Part shown: positions 1-11,324 of the stretch, in pieces | Layout of the letters: each line of letters begins with the position of its first letter | How positions within the stretch are numbered: the first letter of the stretch is position 1 | From: Diphasiastrum complanatum | Taxonomy: Eukaryota; Streptophyta; Lycopodiopsida; Lycopodiales; Lycopodiaceae | Direction: 5' to 3' | Length of the DNA: 64,000 nt | NCBI GenBank assembly: GCA_029204225.1 | Contig: CM055103.1 | Location: 50,199,470 to 50,263,469, forward strand | Made by a program: the position numbers and the translations under genes | Notes under the pieces: generated by a model | Told to the model about the DNA's origin: nothing | Database searches by the model: none | What the model saw: only the letters and a program-made list of their open reading frames with translations

Positions 1-1030
1 AGGCAACAAGATTCACATGTAGTGAACAGAAAGATTGATTTTTTTACATAAATTGTCTAACTGAACTAAAACTCGTTAGTTAACTACTTCTTATCTAAAC
101 TGTACTTGTGCATAAAATTTCATCCAAAAAACTATTGTAACTCATTGTGCTATGTTCTCAATCATGCAAAGTGATTAAAAAATGACTTTTTCACAAAGAC
201 ATGCAACCTACTGCTTAACTTTCTAACATGCAATCTGAACATTTTGAAAAAAAAATCAATCCTTGAATTAGAATTGCCAAACTTTCGACGATCATAACTT
301 TTGCTACAAAGCACCAAATAGGATGGTGTAAAGCACAATATAGAGGGAGAGGAGGTTTACCAAGATGGCTGCCATGTCACCACAGACTGTACTAGTCACA
401 TGTGCAAATATCAAATGTTGGAAAATCTAGTAGGAGGGCACACTTTTTCTAGGAGGATTTCACAAAAATCATACATATGCTTCACATGCCATCAAATAGA
501 CAATACAAATAGTCTATAAAGGGTTCATTAGAATCAGTGGAAGCTTGAGTTAGGTCTAGCAATAGTGTATAGGCTCAGATCAATCAAAAATTGATTTCTA
601 GGAGGGCACCAAGCAAGGAAAGTTCAATGAATTGTTGCCTAAGCTTCCAAGCACCAAAACAAGTGCATGAGGTAGTTTTGTAAAAGGAGTTATTCATGCC
701 CAAAAATCATAAAAAATATACTAAATTTTGATGTTTTGGAATTCCTTACAAAATCGATAGCCTACTAGACCTATTCAAAACCTCTGAAAAACTTCATCAC
801 ACCGCTAAAACATGCATGCAAAGTTCATAGCATAAAAAATGATTAAATTTTTTATAAAAGTGAAAAACCATGTTTTTTGAATCCTTTTCAGACTTTTTTT
901 TGGGCATGTGTTGATGGTTCACAACCACGTGCAAGTAAAAACGGACCCTAACTATTGAAATTCAATCTCATGCAAGACTGAAAGTTTTGATTGTGCTCAA
1001 TACTATCTCTTACTCTTCTATTTTAGCCAA
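1..1030. other. AT-rich stretch without a recognisable gene
   Basis: All six frames are closed by frequent stops and I see no conserved motif. The stretch lies just upstream of copia integrase-like coding remnants, so part of it may be the decayed 5' portion of that element. No LTR end or primer-binding site could be seen. Confidence 0.5.
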
Positions 1031-2680
1031 TGTTACTATAGTCGCCTACGTACAAAATTGATCCATCACCAAAGCCTTGAATGGCAAGACACCTTATGAG
1101 GTGTGGACATGATCAAAACCATTACTCAAGAACATTAGAGTGTTTAGTTGCATCGCTTATGCTCAAATCCCTAAAAATATTAGGAAGAAGCTGGATGACA
1201 AAAGCATAAAATCGAGTTTTGTTGGCTACTCCCCAGATCACAAGGCATACAAGCTCTACAATCGGGAGACAGAAAAATCATTCATGAGCAGAGATGTCAT
1301 CTTTGTGGAAAATCAATTTATCAACCACAAGGGGAAATTACAGGTATCGAAAAAGACAACATGATTGAAATTCAAAAAATCGATATAAACTCAGAAAATG
1401 AGAACAAATCACATTAGGGGGTCGAGACTCAAGCAAGAAGATCAAATCGACCAAGACAACCTCCATCCAGATTTATGGACGATGCAGCCTGTTACTTCAT
1501 TCAAGAACCAAACACAATATCGGAGGCAATGTCTACACCTGATGCTGATCAATGAAAAGCAGCGATGGACACTGAATTCGATTCTCTGATAGAGAATCAA
1601 ACGTCGACAGTCACTGAATTGCCAAAGGGGAGAAATCCGATTCCATGCAAATGGATATTCAAGACGAAGTACGATGCTGAAGGAAGGCTCAATCGATATA
1701 AAGCCAGGCTGGTCGCCAAAGGCTATTCCTAGATTTCAGATTTGGATTATTCCATTCAGCCCAGTTGTCAAACATGCTTCGATCCATTTGTTACTCTCTT
1801 TTGCAGTCATAGTAGATCTCGAAGTCCATCAGATGGATGTCCAAATCGCCTTCCTCAACGGAACCATTGAAGAGAAAATCTTTATGTCACAACCGGAAGG
1901 ATATGAGCTGAGGAATAAGCAACACCTTGTGTGCAAAATCCACAAGGCACTCTATGGGCTGAAACAGTCACCCAGGGCCTGGTTCCAAAAAATCAACACA
2001 TTTCTTATTGAGAATGGTTTCATTCCAAATTCAACAGACTCAAATGTTTACTTCAAGTCTATCGAATTTCTTCATCATCATCACTCTCTATGTGGATGAT
2101 ACACTATTATTCAGTAACAATCTGAATTTGATGAAGGAAACAAAATGCATGCTGGCCAAGGAGTACAAAATGACTGACATGGGTCCAGCTCACTATTGTC
2201 TTGGAATAAAAAATTTTCGAATTCGATCCAGGCGTCTAATTTTTATCAGCCAGCAGAGATATCTCACAAACGTGCTAGAAAAGTATGGAATGACAATTGC
2301 AAACCAAGTCTCTTTCCTCTAGACCTTGGACTGAAGCTATCAAAGGAACAATCTTTTCAAACAGAAGCAAAAAAGGAGGAGATGAAGCAATATCCGTTTC
2401 ACTCTATCATCGGCTCACTGATGTATGGAATTATTTGCACTCGAGCCGACATTGCGTATTCAATCAGTTCACTTAGCCAGTTCCTATCAAATCCACGTTT
2501 AACCCACTAGAAAGCACTCACAAAATTCATGAAGTACATCCAGGCAACCAAACATCTTAGCATCTGTTATGGAGGCAGCCAACCTTCCAACATACTTGAA
2601 GGATACGCAGATGCGGATTGGGCAGGAGATATCGATACTAGAAGGTCTACTTCTGGTTTTGTATTTTTATACAATCTAGT
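1031..2680 (+). mobile_element. Ty1/copia pol remnant: integrase C-terminus, reverse transcriptase, start of RNase H
   Basis: Reading across several frames recovers copia Pol in its normal order. Positions 1085-1360 encode the integrase C-terminal segment (KKLDDKSIKSSFVGYSPD, then SRDVIFVENQF). Positions 1570-1735 encode the start of reverse transcriptase (PCKWIFKTKYDAEGRLNRYK, then ARLVAKGYS and a stop). Positions 1815-2510 carry MDVQIAFLNG, CKIHKALYGLKQSPRAW, the catalytic LYVDDTLLF and IIGSLMYG. Positions 2515-2680 give the first part of RNase H (ADADWAGDIDTRRSTSGF). Internal stops and frameshifts at about 1400, 1735, 2090 and 2320 show it is dead. gag, protease and the integrase core are absent and RNase H is cut off at about 2680, so both ends are truncated. 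The copia assignment is firm; the family is unknown. Confidence 0.9.
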
Positions 2681-2940
2681 GGTGCATGGGCCTTGGAGGG
2701 TATAAGTATACCTATTGGGCTCTCACTAGTGTATGCTTGATATTATGATTGGTAGCTACAAGCTGCTAGTGTGATTCCTCTTTCCATGACTGTGATTGAT
2801 CCATAGCTTGGGGGCTAGATCCGTACGATCTAGGTTTTGTTGGGTTGGTTTATCCCCCACCCATCCACCACCCGTTCGGTTGCTTTGTTTTGGCATGCTT
2901 AGATTTGTATCCTGAGTGTAGGACTTTATATTGGTATGGA

Positions 2941-3222
2941 TTCAAGTGTAATGCATACCGACAAGCATTATAAATTGTCCCCTAGATATAGAGGACCATA
3001 TCAAATCTTGAAAAAGATCAGATCCTTAGCTTACCAATTGGAACTCCCGGAGGGATCTCAAGTGCATTTGGTATTTCAAGTAAGCTGACTCAAGAAGAGT
3101 CTACGTGAAGGAGAGCATCTTGGATCTGGAGATCAATTGGACCTGTTGAATGAATCATCGGGTGTATCTCATTATTCAAATGGAGAACAATGGGATGGGG
3201 AGTATAAGCTCATTCAAGAATA
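2941..3222 (+). mobile_element. Ty3/gypsy integrase C-terminal remnant
   Basis: One frame from about 2975 reads KLSPRYRGPYQILKKIRSLA, then YQLELPEGSQVHLVFQVS, a stop, and LKKSLREGEHLGSGD. This matches the conserved tail of plant Ty3/gypsy integrases (a 'KLSPRYRGPF.I...IG.VAY.L.LP....VHPVFHVS.LK' type of segment). No RT, RNase H or integrase core lies upstream. Positions 2681-2940 between this and the copia RNase H carry nothing I can identify. It is a short fragment fused to the copia relict, not a working gene. Confidence 0.75.
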
Positions 3223-3239
3223 GATACCATCTTTGGTAA

Positions 3240-4740
3240 AGTAAATGCATCTTCACGAGAAAGTCTTTTCATTGATCAATATAGTCATGTGTATGACCCA
3301 CAAGAAGAAATCCAACTTTAATTTTTTCTAAAGGTCTCCTCCTCCAACATACTAAGATAAGCGAGCAACGCTTGTTTTTTATTTTCTCTAGCCATATTAT
3401 CAAGCTGCAAATATAGTACTCGGAGCAAAATACCTTCCCAGTTTTTGATTATATAATGCAAAATAGTAATTGTCAAGTTAGAATCATTATGAACATTTGG
3501 ATAGGTCAATAATACATGAGCCTAAAGTGCTCGATGGTAGATAAGAGACCCGACGAGATGCATTTGTCTAAATGTATTTTCTTTGATATCTTTCGGAACT
3601 CTTACGAAGTGTGGAAGGTAACTTTTTTTTTATCCATGCCATCAATAACAATTCCAACATACTTCTCATGATACTTCAGACATTTTCTTCTATGCTTTGT
3701 TAACTGTGCTTTTTCTTCAGCTTCTTGTTCTCGATGCACTCTAAGGGCTTCATTAACCTTACCTACAAATTTAAAAATTCTAAAAGTCGTTTGAAAGAAA
3801 CAAGAGCATTCACAATAAAAAACATTGCAAAATTTTACTATCAGTACCTTTTTCTATACTTGAGTTCTCATTTTGTCTTTGAGCTTTGAGTGATGTAGTG
3901 CATACTCCCATCCCTTTCCTTAGAATAAATACGTTGTTAAAATAGTGTTTGTACAACTTGGTGAAATGACTATAGCTATTAAATTGCTCATTCCATGAAA
4001 CATTTTTACCCTGTAGATATTGTACACCTCAAGCTTTGTAAAATTGTCCGTAAAGTGTCACCTACCAATAGTCGGCATAATCTCGACGTGAGAACTAAAA
4101 TAGCTCTCCATCCAAGATATTGATAAATTTCCAACTAAACCAACCATACGACTGTATCGAGGATTGTAAATAGAAGCATTTTTTTAAAAGCCTCTCATGC
4201 AACCTGTCCAATCTTAAATTTCCAATAGAATGAACATGACATTGTTTGAATGCACTTCTATAGGCGATGTAATGTCCCAAGCTATACTCGATTTGATCTT
4301 TAATGTCCAACTTTAGTGCAGACGTAAGATACACCTCTTGCTCTTCTCGATTAAGACTTAGGTAATAAAATCTTAAGGACTTTAATCTAGAAATTTCAAA
4401 CTTTTTTATGCAACCATTAATACAACGTGCAACCTTAAGTATATCCTTCAGCTGAGATGACGACAATAAAAAAGATCTCCTCCTACGATCATAGCTTGAA
4501 AACCTTCGATCAACATGAAATCCCTTCCCTCCTCTTAGAGACTTCCGGACATTGTCATAGGCGTCAAGATAATTCTCGTCATCGTTAATGTCGTTGCCAT
4601 CATTGTTATCCTCAATCTCCATCATAGCATTCTCATCAATATCTTCATCATGTGTCAAAAGACCTTGATCAAACGTGCACTGACAAGATTCTTCAATATC
4701 CCACTCAAAATGACCTCCCTCGTCATTGAAATACATAATT
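3240..4740 (-). pseudogene. Broken DUF7869-type transposon gene
   Basis: The longest open part (4095-4736, 213 aa) has an acidic N-terminus, then a region with RFYYLSLNREEQEVYLTSAL and HYIAYRSAFKQCHVHSIGNL, which resembles the small domain preceding DUF7869 in many plant and animal transposon proteins. Downstream on the same strand, about 3780-3615 encodes HREQEAEEKAQLTKHRRK and YVGIVIDGMDKKKVTF. About 3480-3320 encodes VLYLQLDNMARENKKQALLA. About 3290 encodes VGFLLVGHTHDYIDQ. The order DGMD, QLDN..REN, GHTHE.IDQ is the hallmark of DUF7869 proteins. Frameshifts and stops separate the blocks, so it is not expressed as one protein. Terminal repeats were not found. Family naming rests on motif memory. 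Confidence 0.75.
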
Positions 4741-5500
4741 GAATCAAGGACAAAGCAACAAAAGAAGATTCAACACTATTAGAAATGGGATGTGCTAAAT
4801 TAAAACCTGACTCAGAACATGAGTTTTGTAAAAAAAAATGCTCATTTTGAAACTTGACTCGACATGAGAGCTCACAGAAACAGCAACATTCGCACTTCTC
4901 ATGGTACTTTTCTGAGACTTGACCTCATATTCCAAGAGAAAGCTTGAAAGCAAAATCGTGCAAGTGGAAACAAAAAATTCACCTTGAGACACGGATGTCT
5001 CGTATGAAGAGATTGATATAGACATGGTGAAAACAATGAGAATGTAGAGCAAAGAAATAAACAAACTAACGTCATTAAAATGAAAATTCTAAGCCCCTTT
5101 ATAGCCTCAATCGCCGACCTCAAAAGATATTAAATTCAATGAATGGATTTGAAATTTTTATATATTAAATCCTATAAAACTTCAAATCCACTACTATATA
5201 ATGAATCTTACGTCTCATTTTTGCCCACGCGATCTAGGGAGCATAGGATTCAAGGCTTTTCTCATTCCTCAATTTCTGCCTCTGTTACTCTCGTCTGCTT
5301 GACGACAGAATTAGCATTTCTGGGGCATAGAATTTAATGATTCGTAAAAATATCTTTCATCATTTTTGATAGCTTTAGATTACAAAACATTGATATTCAT
5401 TAATGGCTGAATTTTTAGTATTTTAAGACTAGGTAGCATAACTGAAAATTGTGTGAAATTTGTATTTCCGTAGTTTGACAGAATTTTTCTATTGAGAACT
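4741..5500. other. No supported gene
   Basis: Short overlapping frames on both strands (up to 89 codons) have no recognisable motif and biased composition. This may be flanking sequence of the DUF7869 element. Confidence 0.4.
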
Positions 5501-5519
5501 CGACTAGGGAATCCCAGGA

Positions 5520-6235
5520 ATCAGTACGTAGTATCATTCTTGCGCACAACACATTGCTCGTGATATTGTAGATCGATACTGGGTATCGACAACCTGTATC
5601 ATTTGTCAGAAATGAACCCATGATATTATACATTGTGTCATATATAAAGTATATGTCTCGTGACAAAATTATATAATAGGTACTGAACTAATTCTTAGCG
5701 ATAAATTAAGTCAATGATAGCAAAGAATGATATGTCGTAAAGATCTAAGGTATCACGGTTTAGGGTGAAAACGAACTGGGTATCGATTTGTCATATCATT
5801 TTGGCAAATGATACGTGAGGCCGACACACAGTATCAATTTGCCATATCATATGTTACTTCTTCTATCAAATTTGATAAATAACCTTCTCAACTGGTAATT
5901 ATGATATAGGATAGCGATACCTGGATATGAACGATACTAGAGATCGATACCAGTATCAATCTTCAGTATCATTATGTAAAATTGATACCTAAGATCGATA
6001 CGTGATATTGTTTTGCGGTATCAATGGTGACAAACAATACGGAAAATCGATACTTGGTATCAATCTTCAGTATCATTATGTAAAAATGATATCTCAAATC
6101 GATATGCAGTATCGTTTTGCAATATCAATGGTGATACGGGAATTTGATACCGTGTATGAATTTCACGTATCAATTTGTATAATTGAGACCATTTAATGAT
6201 ACACGGTATCATTTAATTTTACCTGTTGGGTGGTT
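5520..6235. repeat. GATAC/GTATC-rich degenerate satellite with a 104-bp tandem duplication
   Basis: The segment is filled with short words GATAC, GTATC and ATCGATAC in both orientations, so much of it is locally palindromic. Within it, 5953-6056 and 6057-about 6160 are a clear tandem pair with a period of 104 bp; both copies start GTATCAATCTTCAGTATCAT. The flanking parts are older, less regular copies. It has no coding potential. Confidence 0.8.
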
Positions 6236-6599
6236 TTATTAACACATTTTTATGATTTTTGCTGAACTTTTTAGTGATATTTCCACAAAAAGTTTACAAA
6301 GTTTCATATTTAATTCGACTCTCTAGAATAACTTATACTATCTAACATAGCAATCATTATTTTGAAACTAAGATTAGTATCTCCTTTTTGTCACAACAAA
6401 CCAATATAGAAGCTCAAATTTAGGGTTTTGAATGGACTCGTAACACCTAAGGTAACCCCTAAGAAATATAGAACAGGTCACCCGCTTGGTGAAGAGAATC
6501 ACCTCAAATATCTTTATCGCCCATCTAAGAGGACAACTGCTGAGGATATCCATGAGGAATAGATCAGTTTTCATTCATACGAGGTGTATTTGTGGTGTA

Positions 6600-7410
6600 T
6601 GATGTTAAAAGGTGACAAACTTTGCATGGTTATGTCACGAACAAAGGGTTCATATATTTTTGGAGAACCAAAGATGCTTGGACATGTCATAGATATTTAT
6701 TATGATGAGGACGATGCTTTGAAGTTCTTTTCAAGACCAAGAACAAGGGATCATTGAGGGAGTTGTGTTTCTTGGAGTCGTTTTGTTGTGTGAAGAAATG
6801 CTCTCTTGTCTCGTTGAGCAAGGAAATAGAGGATTGCTTATCAAAAGACTCCAATTTGATTCATGTTTTTGCAAAGTATTTCAAGCAAGCAGGCTTATGC
6901 TTCAGTAGCTTCTTCCAAAGCTGAGAGTGTTGAGCATGTACCTTGTGGTCAAAGAAAAGTTCTATGTCCTAAAGGTAAGGGACCTATGGACGATGATGCT
7001 GGATCGAGCCAGGACAATGATGCTCCGGAAGTTCCTGGGGAAGGTCTCGATGTTGGGGCATTAAATTCACAATAGAACTTGATTCGAGAGAGAATCAAGA
7101 ACGAGAGATTAGTTAGTTCGAAGACCATGGAGCTGCATAGATGTTCATAATTTGAAGTCAAAGATGAAAATTAATCCCTTGGAAAATGTGCTCCCATTTA
7201 TTGTAAGGTTGATCCTGCACAATGCTCGCGGAAATCCTCATTAAAAAACAACATGATCAACGAGTATATATATTTTGTTATCGGTGGCTGCCATTCTATA
7301 GAGGCGAGAAGACAACCAGTGAGAGAATACCTAGACTCATTGTATTACAAAACTGTAGAGTGCAAGAATTATGTTGGTTTGACAGCTCATGCTTCCTCCT
7401 GATTTTGGTA
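6600..7410 (+). pseudogene. Decayed reading frame of an unidentified element
   Basis: Several short plus-strand segments look like former coding sequence. The clearest is open from about 7218 to 7407 and reads MINEYIYFVIGGCHSIEARR, then QPVREYLDSLYYKTVECKNY. The word GGCHSIEA is reminiscent of GGQH..A motifs in some plant repeat-encoded proteins with ParB-like folds. That link is weak and from memory. Upstream (about 7150-7215) is INPLENVLPFIVRL. Frameshifts are frequent. It may be mobile-element derived; the function is unknown. Confidence 0.25.
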
Positions 7411-7440
7411 TCCCAATGAAGAAACCAACGAAGGACTATA

Positions 7441-7990
7441 ACTCAATTGGAATTTTATTTATAAGATAAAAAAGTTCTTTTTTATAACTATTTTTTCTTT
7501 ATATGCCATGTTTTTCACAATAATAAAAACTCAGCTCTAATGTTTGAAATATGACTTACACATAGAGATTCAATTTATAACATACTCCAAAATATTGCTA
7601 AATAGTTTTCGAATAAGATAAGACAATATTTTGAGAACGTTTATTATTCTACTTATGTGGTTCTTATACAAGCTATTGGTATAAACTTAGATGCTGATAA
7701 CTGTGTTGTGATTTGCTTTACAATTGTCAACTGACAAAAGAAAACATTTCAATTAAAATATTTAGATGTTACTTCAAGCAAGGATCACTCTATATATTCA
7801 AGAATATGCACAAAAAATCTAGTGGTCTATATATGAGTTGCTCTAGTTTCCAATTACACCCTATCAATTATATGACTTCATTATAAATGATTAATAACAT
7901 TGAAAACATTTTACTTTAGCCCTAAAACATAATACAAAGAATAATAAAAGCAATTAAACATTAAAACGATAATCTTTATATATTAAAACT
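7441..7990. other. AT-rich stretch, nothing recognised
   Basis: Strongly AT-rich, with dense stops in all frames and no tandem structure that I can see. Confidence 0.5.
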
Positions 7991-7994
7991 TTAG

Positions 7995-8333
7995 CATCAC
8001 GCGTGAGCGCTCATGCTGTTCGGGACCCTTTTTTTTTCAAAATTTTTTCCCTCCCCCTCCCCCTCTTCTCACCAAGCAAAACAAAGCCCCCCCCCCCCCC
8101 CCCATTTTCAACTTACCCGGACCAATTATGGCCGCCCGCCCAAGTGGGCGGGCAAACGTACTATCTATCTATCTATCTATTATAATTAAAATAACAGTGT
8201 TCAAGGGCAGCGTGAGCGCTGCCCGGGGCCTTGAAATTTTTTTTCCTCCCTCTCCCCATCTTCTCTCTGTCTGCCCGCCCAAGTGGGCGGGAAAACGTTT
8301 GCTTGCCCAAGTGGACGGGCAAACTTCGCTAGT
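7995..8333 (+). mobile_element. Two head-to-tail Helitron-like units with GC-rich hairpins
   Basis: Two related units follow each other. Each contains GTGAGCGCT (8003 and 8212), a poly-T then pyrimidine-rich CCCTCC...TCTTCTC tract, and one or more GC hairpins. The first hairpin is the perfect palindrome GCCCGCCCAAGTGGGCGGGC (8134-8153), the second spans 8274-8291, the third is TTGCCC...GGGCAA (8303-8322). The second unit begins TCTATCTATC after an A (8164) and ends CTAG (8329-8332) followed by T, with the last hairpin 6 bases upstream of CTAG. That is the terminal grammar of Helitrons (5'-TC, 3' hairpin then CTRR, insertion between A and T). The unit is only about 170 bp, so it would be non-autonomous. 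A C16-type homopolymer lies at about 8088-8104. Confidence 0.5.
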
Positions 8334-8339
8334 AAAACT

Positions 8340-9004
8340 AATTATAATATTAAATACAACCTAAAAAATATTGAAAAAAAATCCAGAAACACATTACGAA
8401 ATGCAAGCGACAATGTGCTTTAATCCCATTTAGGGTAGCCCCATATACATCTATACACATATACGTAGATTAATTTATTAAATGATTTAATATCCACATA
8501 AGAGTTGACAAGGAAGATTAGTGTTTCTTGTGACCAATTGGACTTATTGCCACTCCATAATCATTGAATAAAACAAATGTACAAATAAGTATTGTGTCAT
8601 GTTTAAGTAGAATATGCATAACATTCAACTTGTGTGAAAAATTGATTTTTTTTCAAAATCTCAAACTTTTTTTTTTTTGAAATGGCCTATGTTGATAACT
8701 CTTTCAAATCTCTATACATTATTAGTAGTGGTGTTCAGGTTTTTTATTTTTATTTCAAACAATCAAAAAATAAATGAAACACTATGGCAATCAACTCATA
8801 GCAGCCACTACAACAAAAATTTCCAAAGCAAAAAGGGGAAGGAAAGAAAAGCAAAGCATCAATGGAGAGATGAGGAGAAAGAAAAATTAAACAACATTTT
8901 TTTACATTGTAAATCCGTATGAAAAGCCACATAGGTAAATTGATGTTAGCAACATGATGTAATTATATTTCTTTGAGTGAATAGTGGAAATGGTTGCAAG
9001 TGTG
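8340..9004. other. No supported gene
   Basis: AT-rich sequence with a short lysine-rich plus-strand frame (8677-8922) that has no family resemblance and a mirrored frame on the other strand. Nothing else is seen. Confidence 0.4.
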
Positions 9005-9235
9005 GTACAACCAATGTAAATGCATTTAAAAAAAATGCAATATATTGGGAAATGGTCTTTTAGTGACCATTGCACTTGGTAAAAGACGTAAATTCATGAC
9101 AAGGTCGTTGGTATATCCAATATTAGTGCACTTAAAAAAAGGATGCAATGTATTGAGGAATGGTCTTTCTAGTGATCTTTGCACTAGGTAAAACAATTGT
9201 CAAATTATCACAAAGTCATCTAACGACCTCGACAC
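9005..9235. repeat. Tandem duplication with a period of about 107 bp
   Basis: The stretch TGCATTTAAAAAAAATGCAA with TATTGGGAAATGGTC (from 9021) returns as TGCACTTAAAAAAAGGATGC with TATTGAGGAATGGTC (from 9128). Both copies continue with a GTGA(C/T)C(A/T)TTGCACT(T/A)GGTAAAA-type segment. The copies are diverged. Confidence 0.75.
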
Positions 9236-9376
9236 AATTCTATGATTTATGCATTACTGGATTTCAAAAAGTACATATGTATGATTTTGATATATAGTAA
9301 AGTCTGTATAGACTCCTTACTTCACTACCAAAATGAAAAAGACTTCAACCAATCCACGTGACGAAGAGAGGGTACC

Positions 9377-11149
9377 TGTAGCGTAGGCATCCCAAAGGGA
9401 GCCGGGAACCACGACTTAGCTTCCCAGCCTTCAACTCTTGCCATCCAAACCCACTTGACATACAAGCAGCGAACTCGCCAACAACGATCAGACTTAACCA
9501 ACTTGAAGTTTCGAAAACCAGCATTGAGATCCAACCTGGCGCCATGCCAGATCGGGGGTCCCAATGTGGGTGACTTCCCTCCAAGCAAGCCGCCCGACAT
9601 ACATCAAACTTAACCAACTCGAAGCTTCGTTACAAACGAGTAACATCCATTCCAAGCAAGCAGTCTGACCTACATCAGACTTAACCCACTGAAAGCTTCG
9701 TCATGAGCGCTGGAAGCCAACCTGGCGCCACGCCAGACTGGACAGCCATAAACAGGTAACTTCCACCCAAGCAAGCCATCCAACTCAGCCAGCTTAGAGC
9801 CTTTCCAACTTTTGAAATTGCCCTTTCCAACTTTTGACTTCCTGCTTGCATCTGGTGGGCGTTGTCGCAAATGAAACTAACCCAAGAAACAGGCTAGCCA
9901 TCGATCCTTTGCAAACATTGAGTCGTTTCATTGTCGTTCACGTGCGAGTACTTGAACTGCAAATCCGCCCCACAGATTCTGTAGTCCTCTTTGTTTGATG
10001 GTATCAGCCTTCAAAAGAAAAGGTTCCTTCTCGAGCCATCAGCTCCTTGTATCACAAGCAATCATGCAAACCAAGCAAAGCACGAGTACTAAGACTCACC
10101 ACGAATACATACAAGTAAGACACTCAGGCAGGTTTACTAACAAGTAACAAAGACAAGGTCCCTCTTTGAGATGGTCCTGCCAACGGACCTTTGCCTGGCC
10201 GCGCCCATACAAATCGATCACGGAATCAGCCCACATAGGACACCCCTCCAACTATCCGTGCTTTCACCATTAAGCAGCACATTGCCTCGGTCAAGCCCCA
10301 CCACTTTTTGGTCGATAGCCCTTATAGCTAAACGATCGGCAGCTATCCCGCACCGGCAGCTAACCACCCGTGCTTTACACCCGAATTCGAGCAGCATCTC
10401 TGTATCAATGGTTAACCCGTACAGTTCGAATATGTCGCCCCGCACCCCACAAGGCACAGACCGTGCTTACACCAACCTGATGGCAGCACACTGCCTCATC
10501 TGTCCTACGTGCAGACAGCGCCAGGCCCGAACCGTGAGAACTGACCGTGCTTACACCTCAAGGGCAGCACTTTGACTCATCAAGTCCCCCGTTTTGCCGA
10601 CCACCCCGACCGTGGACGCACCCGTGCTTACACTGTGGGCAGCACCTTGCACAACAGTTGTCTTGATGAACCCCAAACCGTGGCCATTTCCGTGAGATCC
10701 GCATAGCTGACCGGCCAGTCGGCTCTGATACCACATGTAGCGCAGGCATCCCAAAGGGAGCCGGGAACCACGACTTAGCTTCCCAGCCTTCAACTCTTGC
10801 CATCCAAACCCACTTGACATACAAGCAGCCAACTCGCCAACAACGATCAGACTTAACCAACTTGAAGTTCCGAAAACCAACATTGAGATCCAAGCTGGCG
10901 CCATGCCAGATCGGGGGTCCCGATGTGGGTGACTTCCCTCCAAGCAAGCCGCCCGACATACATCAAACTTAACCAACTCGAAGCTTCGTTACAAACGAGT
11001 AACATCCATTCCAAGCAAGCGGTCTGACTTACATCAGACTTAACCAACTGAAAGCTTCGTCACGAGCGCTGGAAGCCAACCTGGCGCCACGCCAGACTGG
11101 ACAGCCATAAACAAGTAACTTCCACCCAAGCAAGCCATCCAACTCAGCC
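9377..11149 (-). mobile_element. Small non-coding LTR element (LARD/TRIM-like), GC-rich
   Basis: Positions 9377-9790 and 10736-11149 are direct repeats of the same length (414 bp) with only about a dozen differences by eye. Immediately inside the right copy, the minus strand reads TGGTATCAGAGCC (10733-10721), the classic primer-binding site complementary to initiator tRNA-Met. The right copy is therefore the 5' LTR and the element points to the left. The LTR minus strand runs TG...CA if it ends near 9787/11146. The interior (about 945 bp) has no gag or pol, so it would depend on other elements. A target-site duplication was not found. Each LTR holds three degenerate internal units of the type ACATCAGACTTAACCAACT followed by GAAGCTTCG. 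Confidence 0.7.
10250..10650. repeat. Five degenerate CCGTGCTT(T)ACACC...GGCAGCAC repeats
   Basis: In the interior of the LTR element the pair of words CCGTGCTTACACC and GCAGCAC recurs at about 10255, 10365, 10458, 10543 and 10619. Spacing is about 75-110 bp and the sequence between is poorly conserved. The first two copies are the most decayed. Coding is unlikely because the overlapping frames on both strands are interrupted. Confidence 0.6.
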
Positions 11150-11250
11150 GACAAGTTAGAGCTCGTTCCCCAAGAGCTTAACCCATTCACGTTCATGCAA
11201 GGAACACTCAGAACCACAAGCCGCGACAGATATGGAAACAACCAGTTCCT

Positions 11251-11324
11251 GGACCGAATGGTCCCGACAGCATACCGCTGGCGCCACGGACCGAATGGTC
11301 CTGACGGCATACCGCTGGTGTTGT
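11251..11324. repeat. 37-bp tandem duplication
   Basis: Positions 11251-11287 and 11288-11324 both read GGACCGAATGGTCC(C/T)GAC followed by (A/G)GCATACCGCTGG. There are a few substitutions, mostly at the unit end. Confidence 0.85.

Noticed and set aside
5953-6160. CRISPR-like array
   Set aside because: Only two full units, no constant-length spacers, and a eukaryotic context.
9998-10012. Plus-strand TGGTATCAGCC as a second primer-binding site
   Set aside because: It lacks the following AG of the consensus and no LTR end lies next to it.
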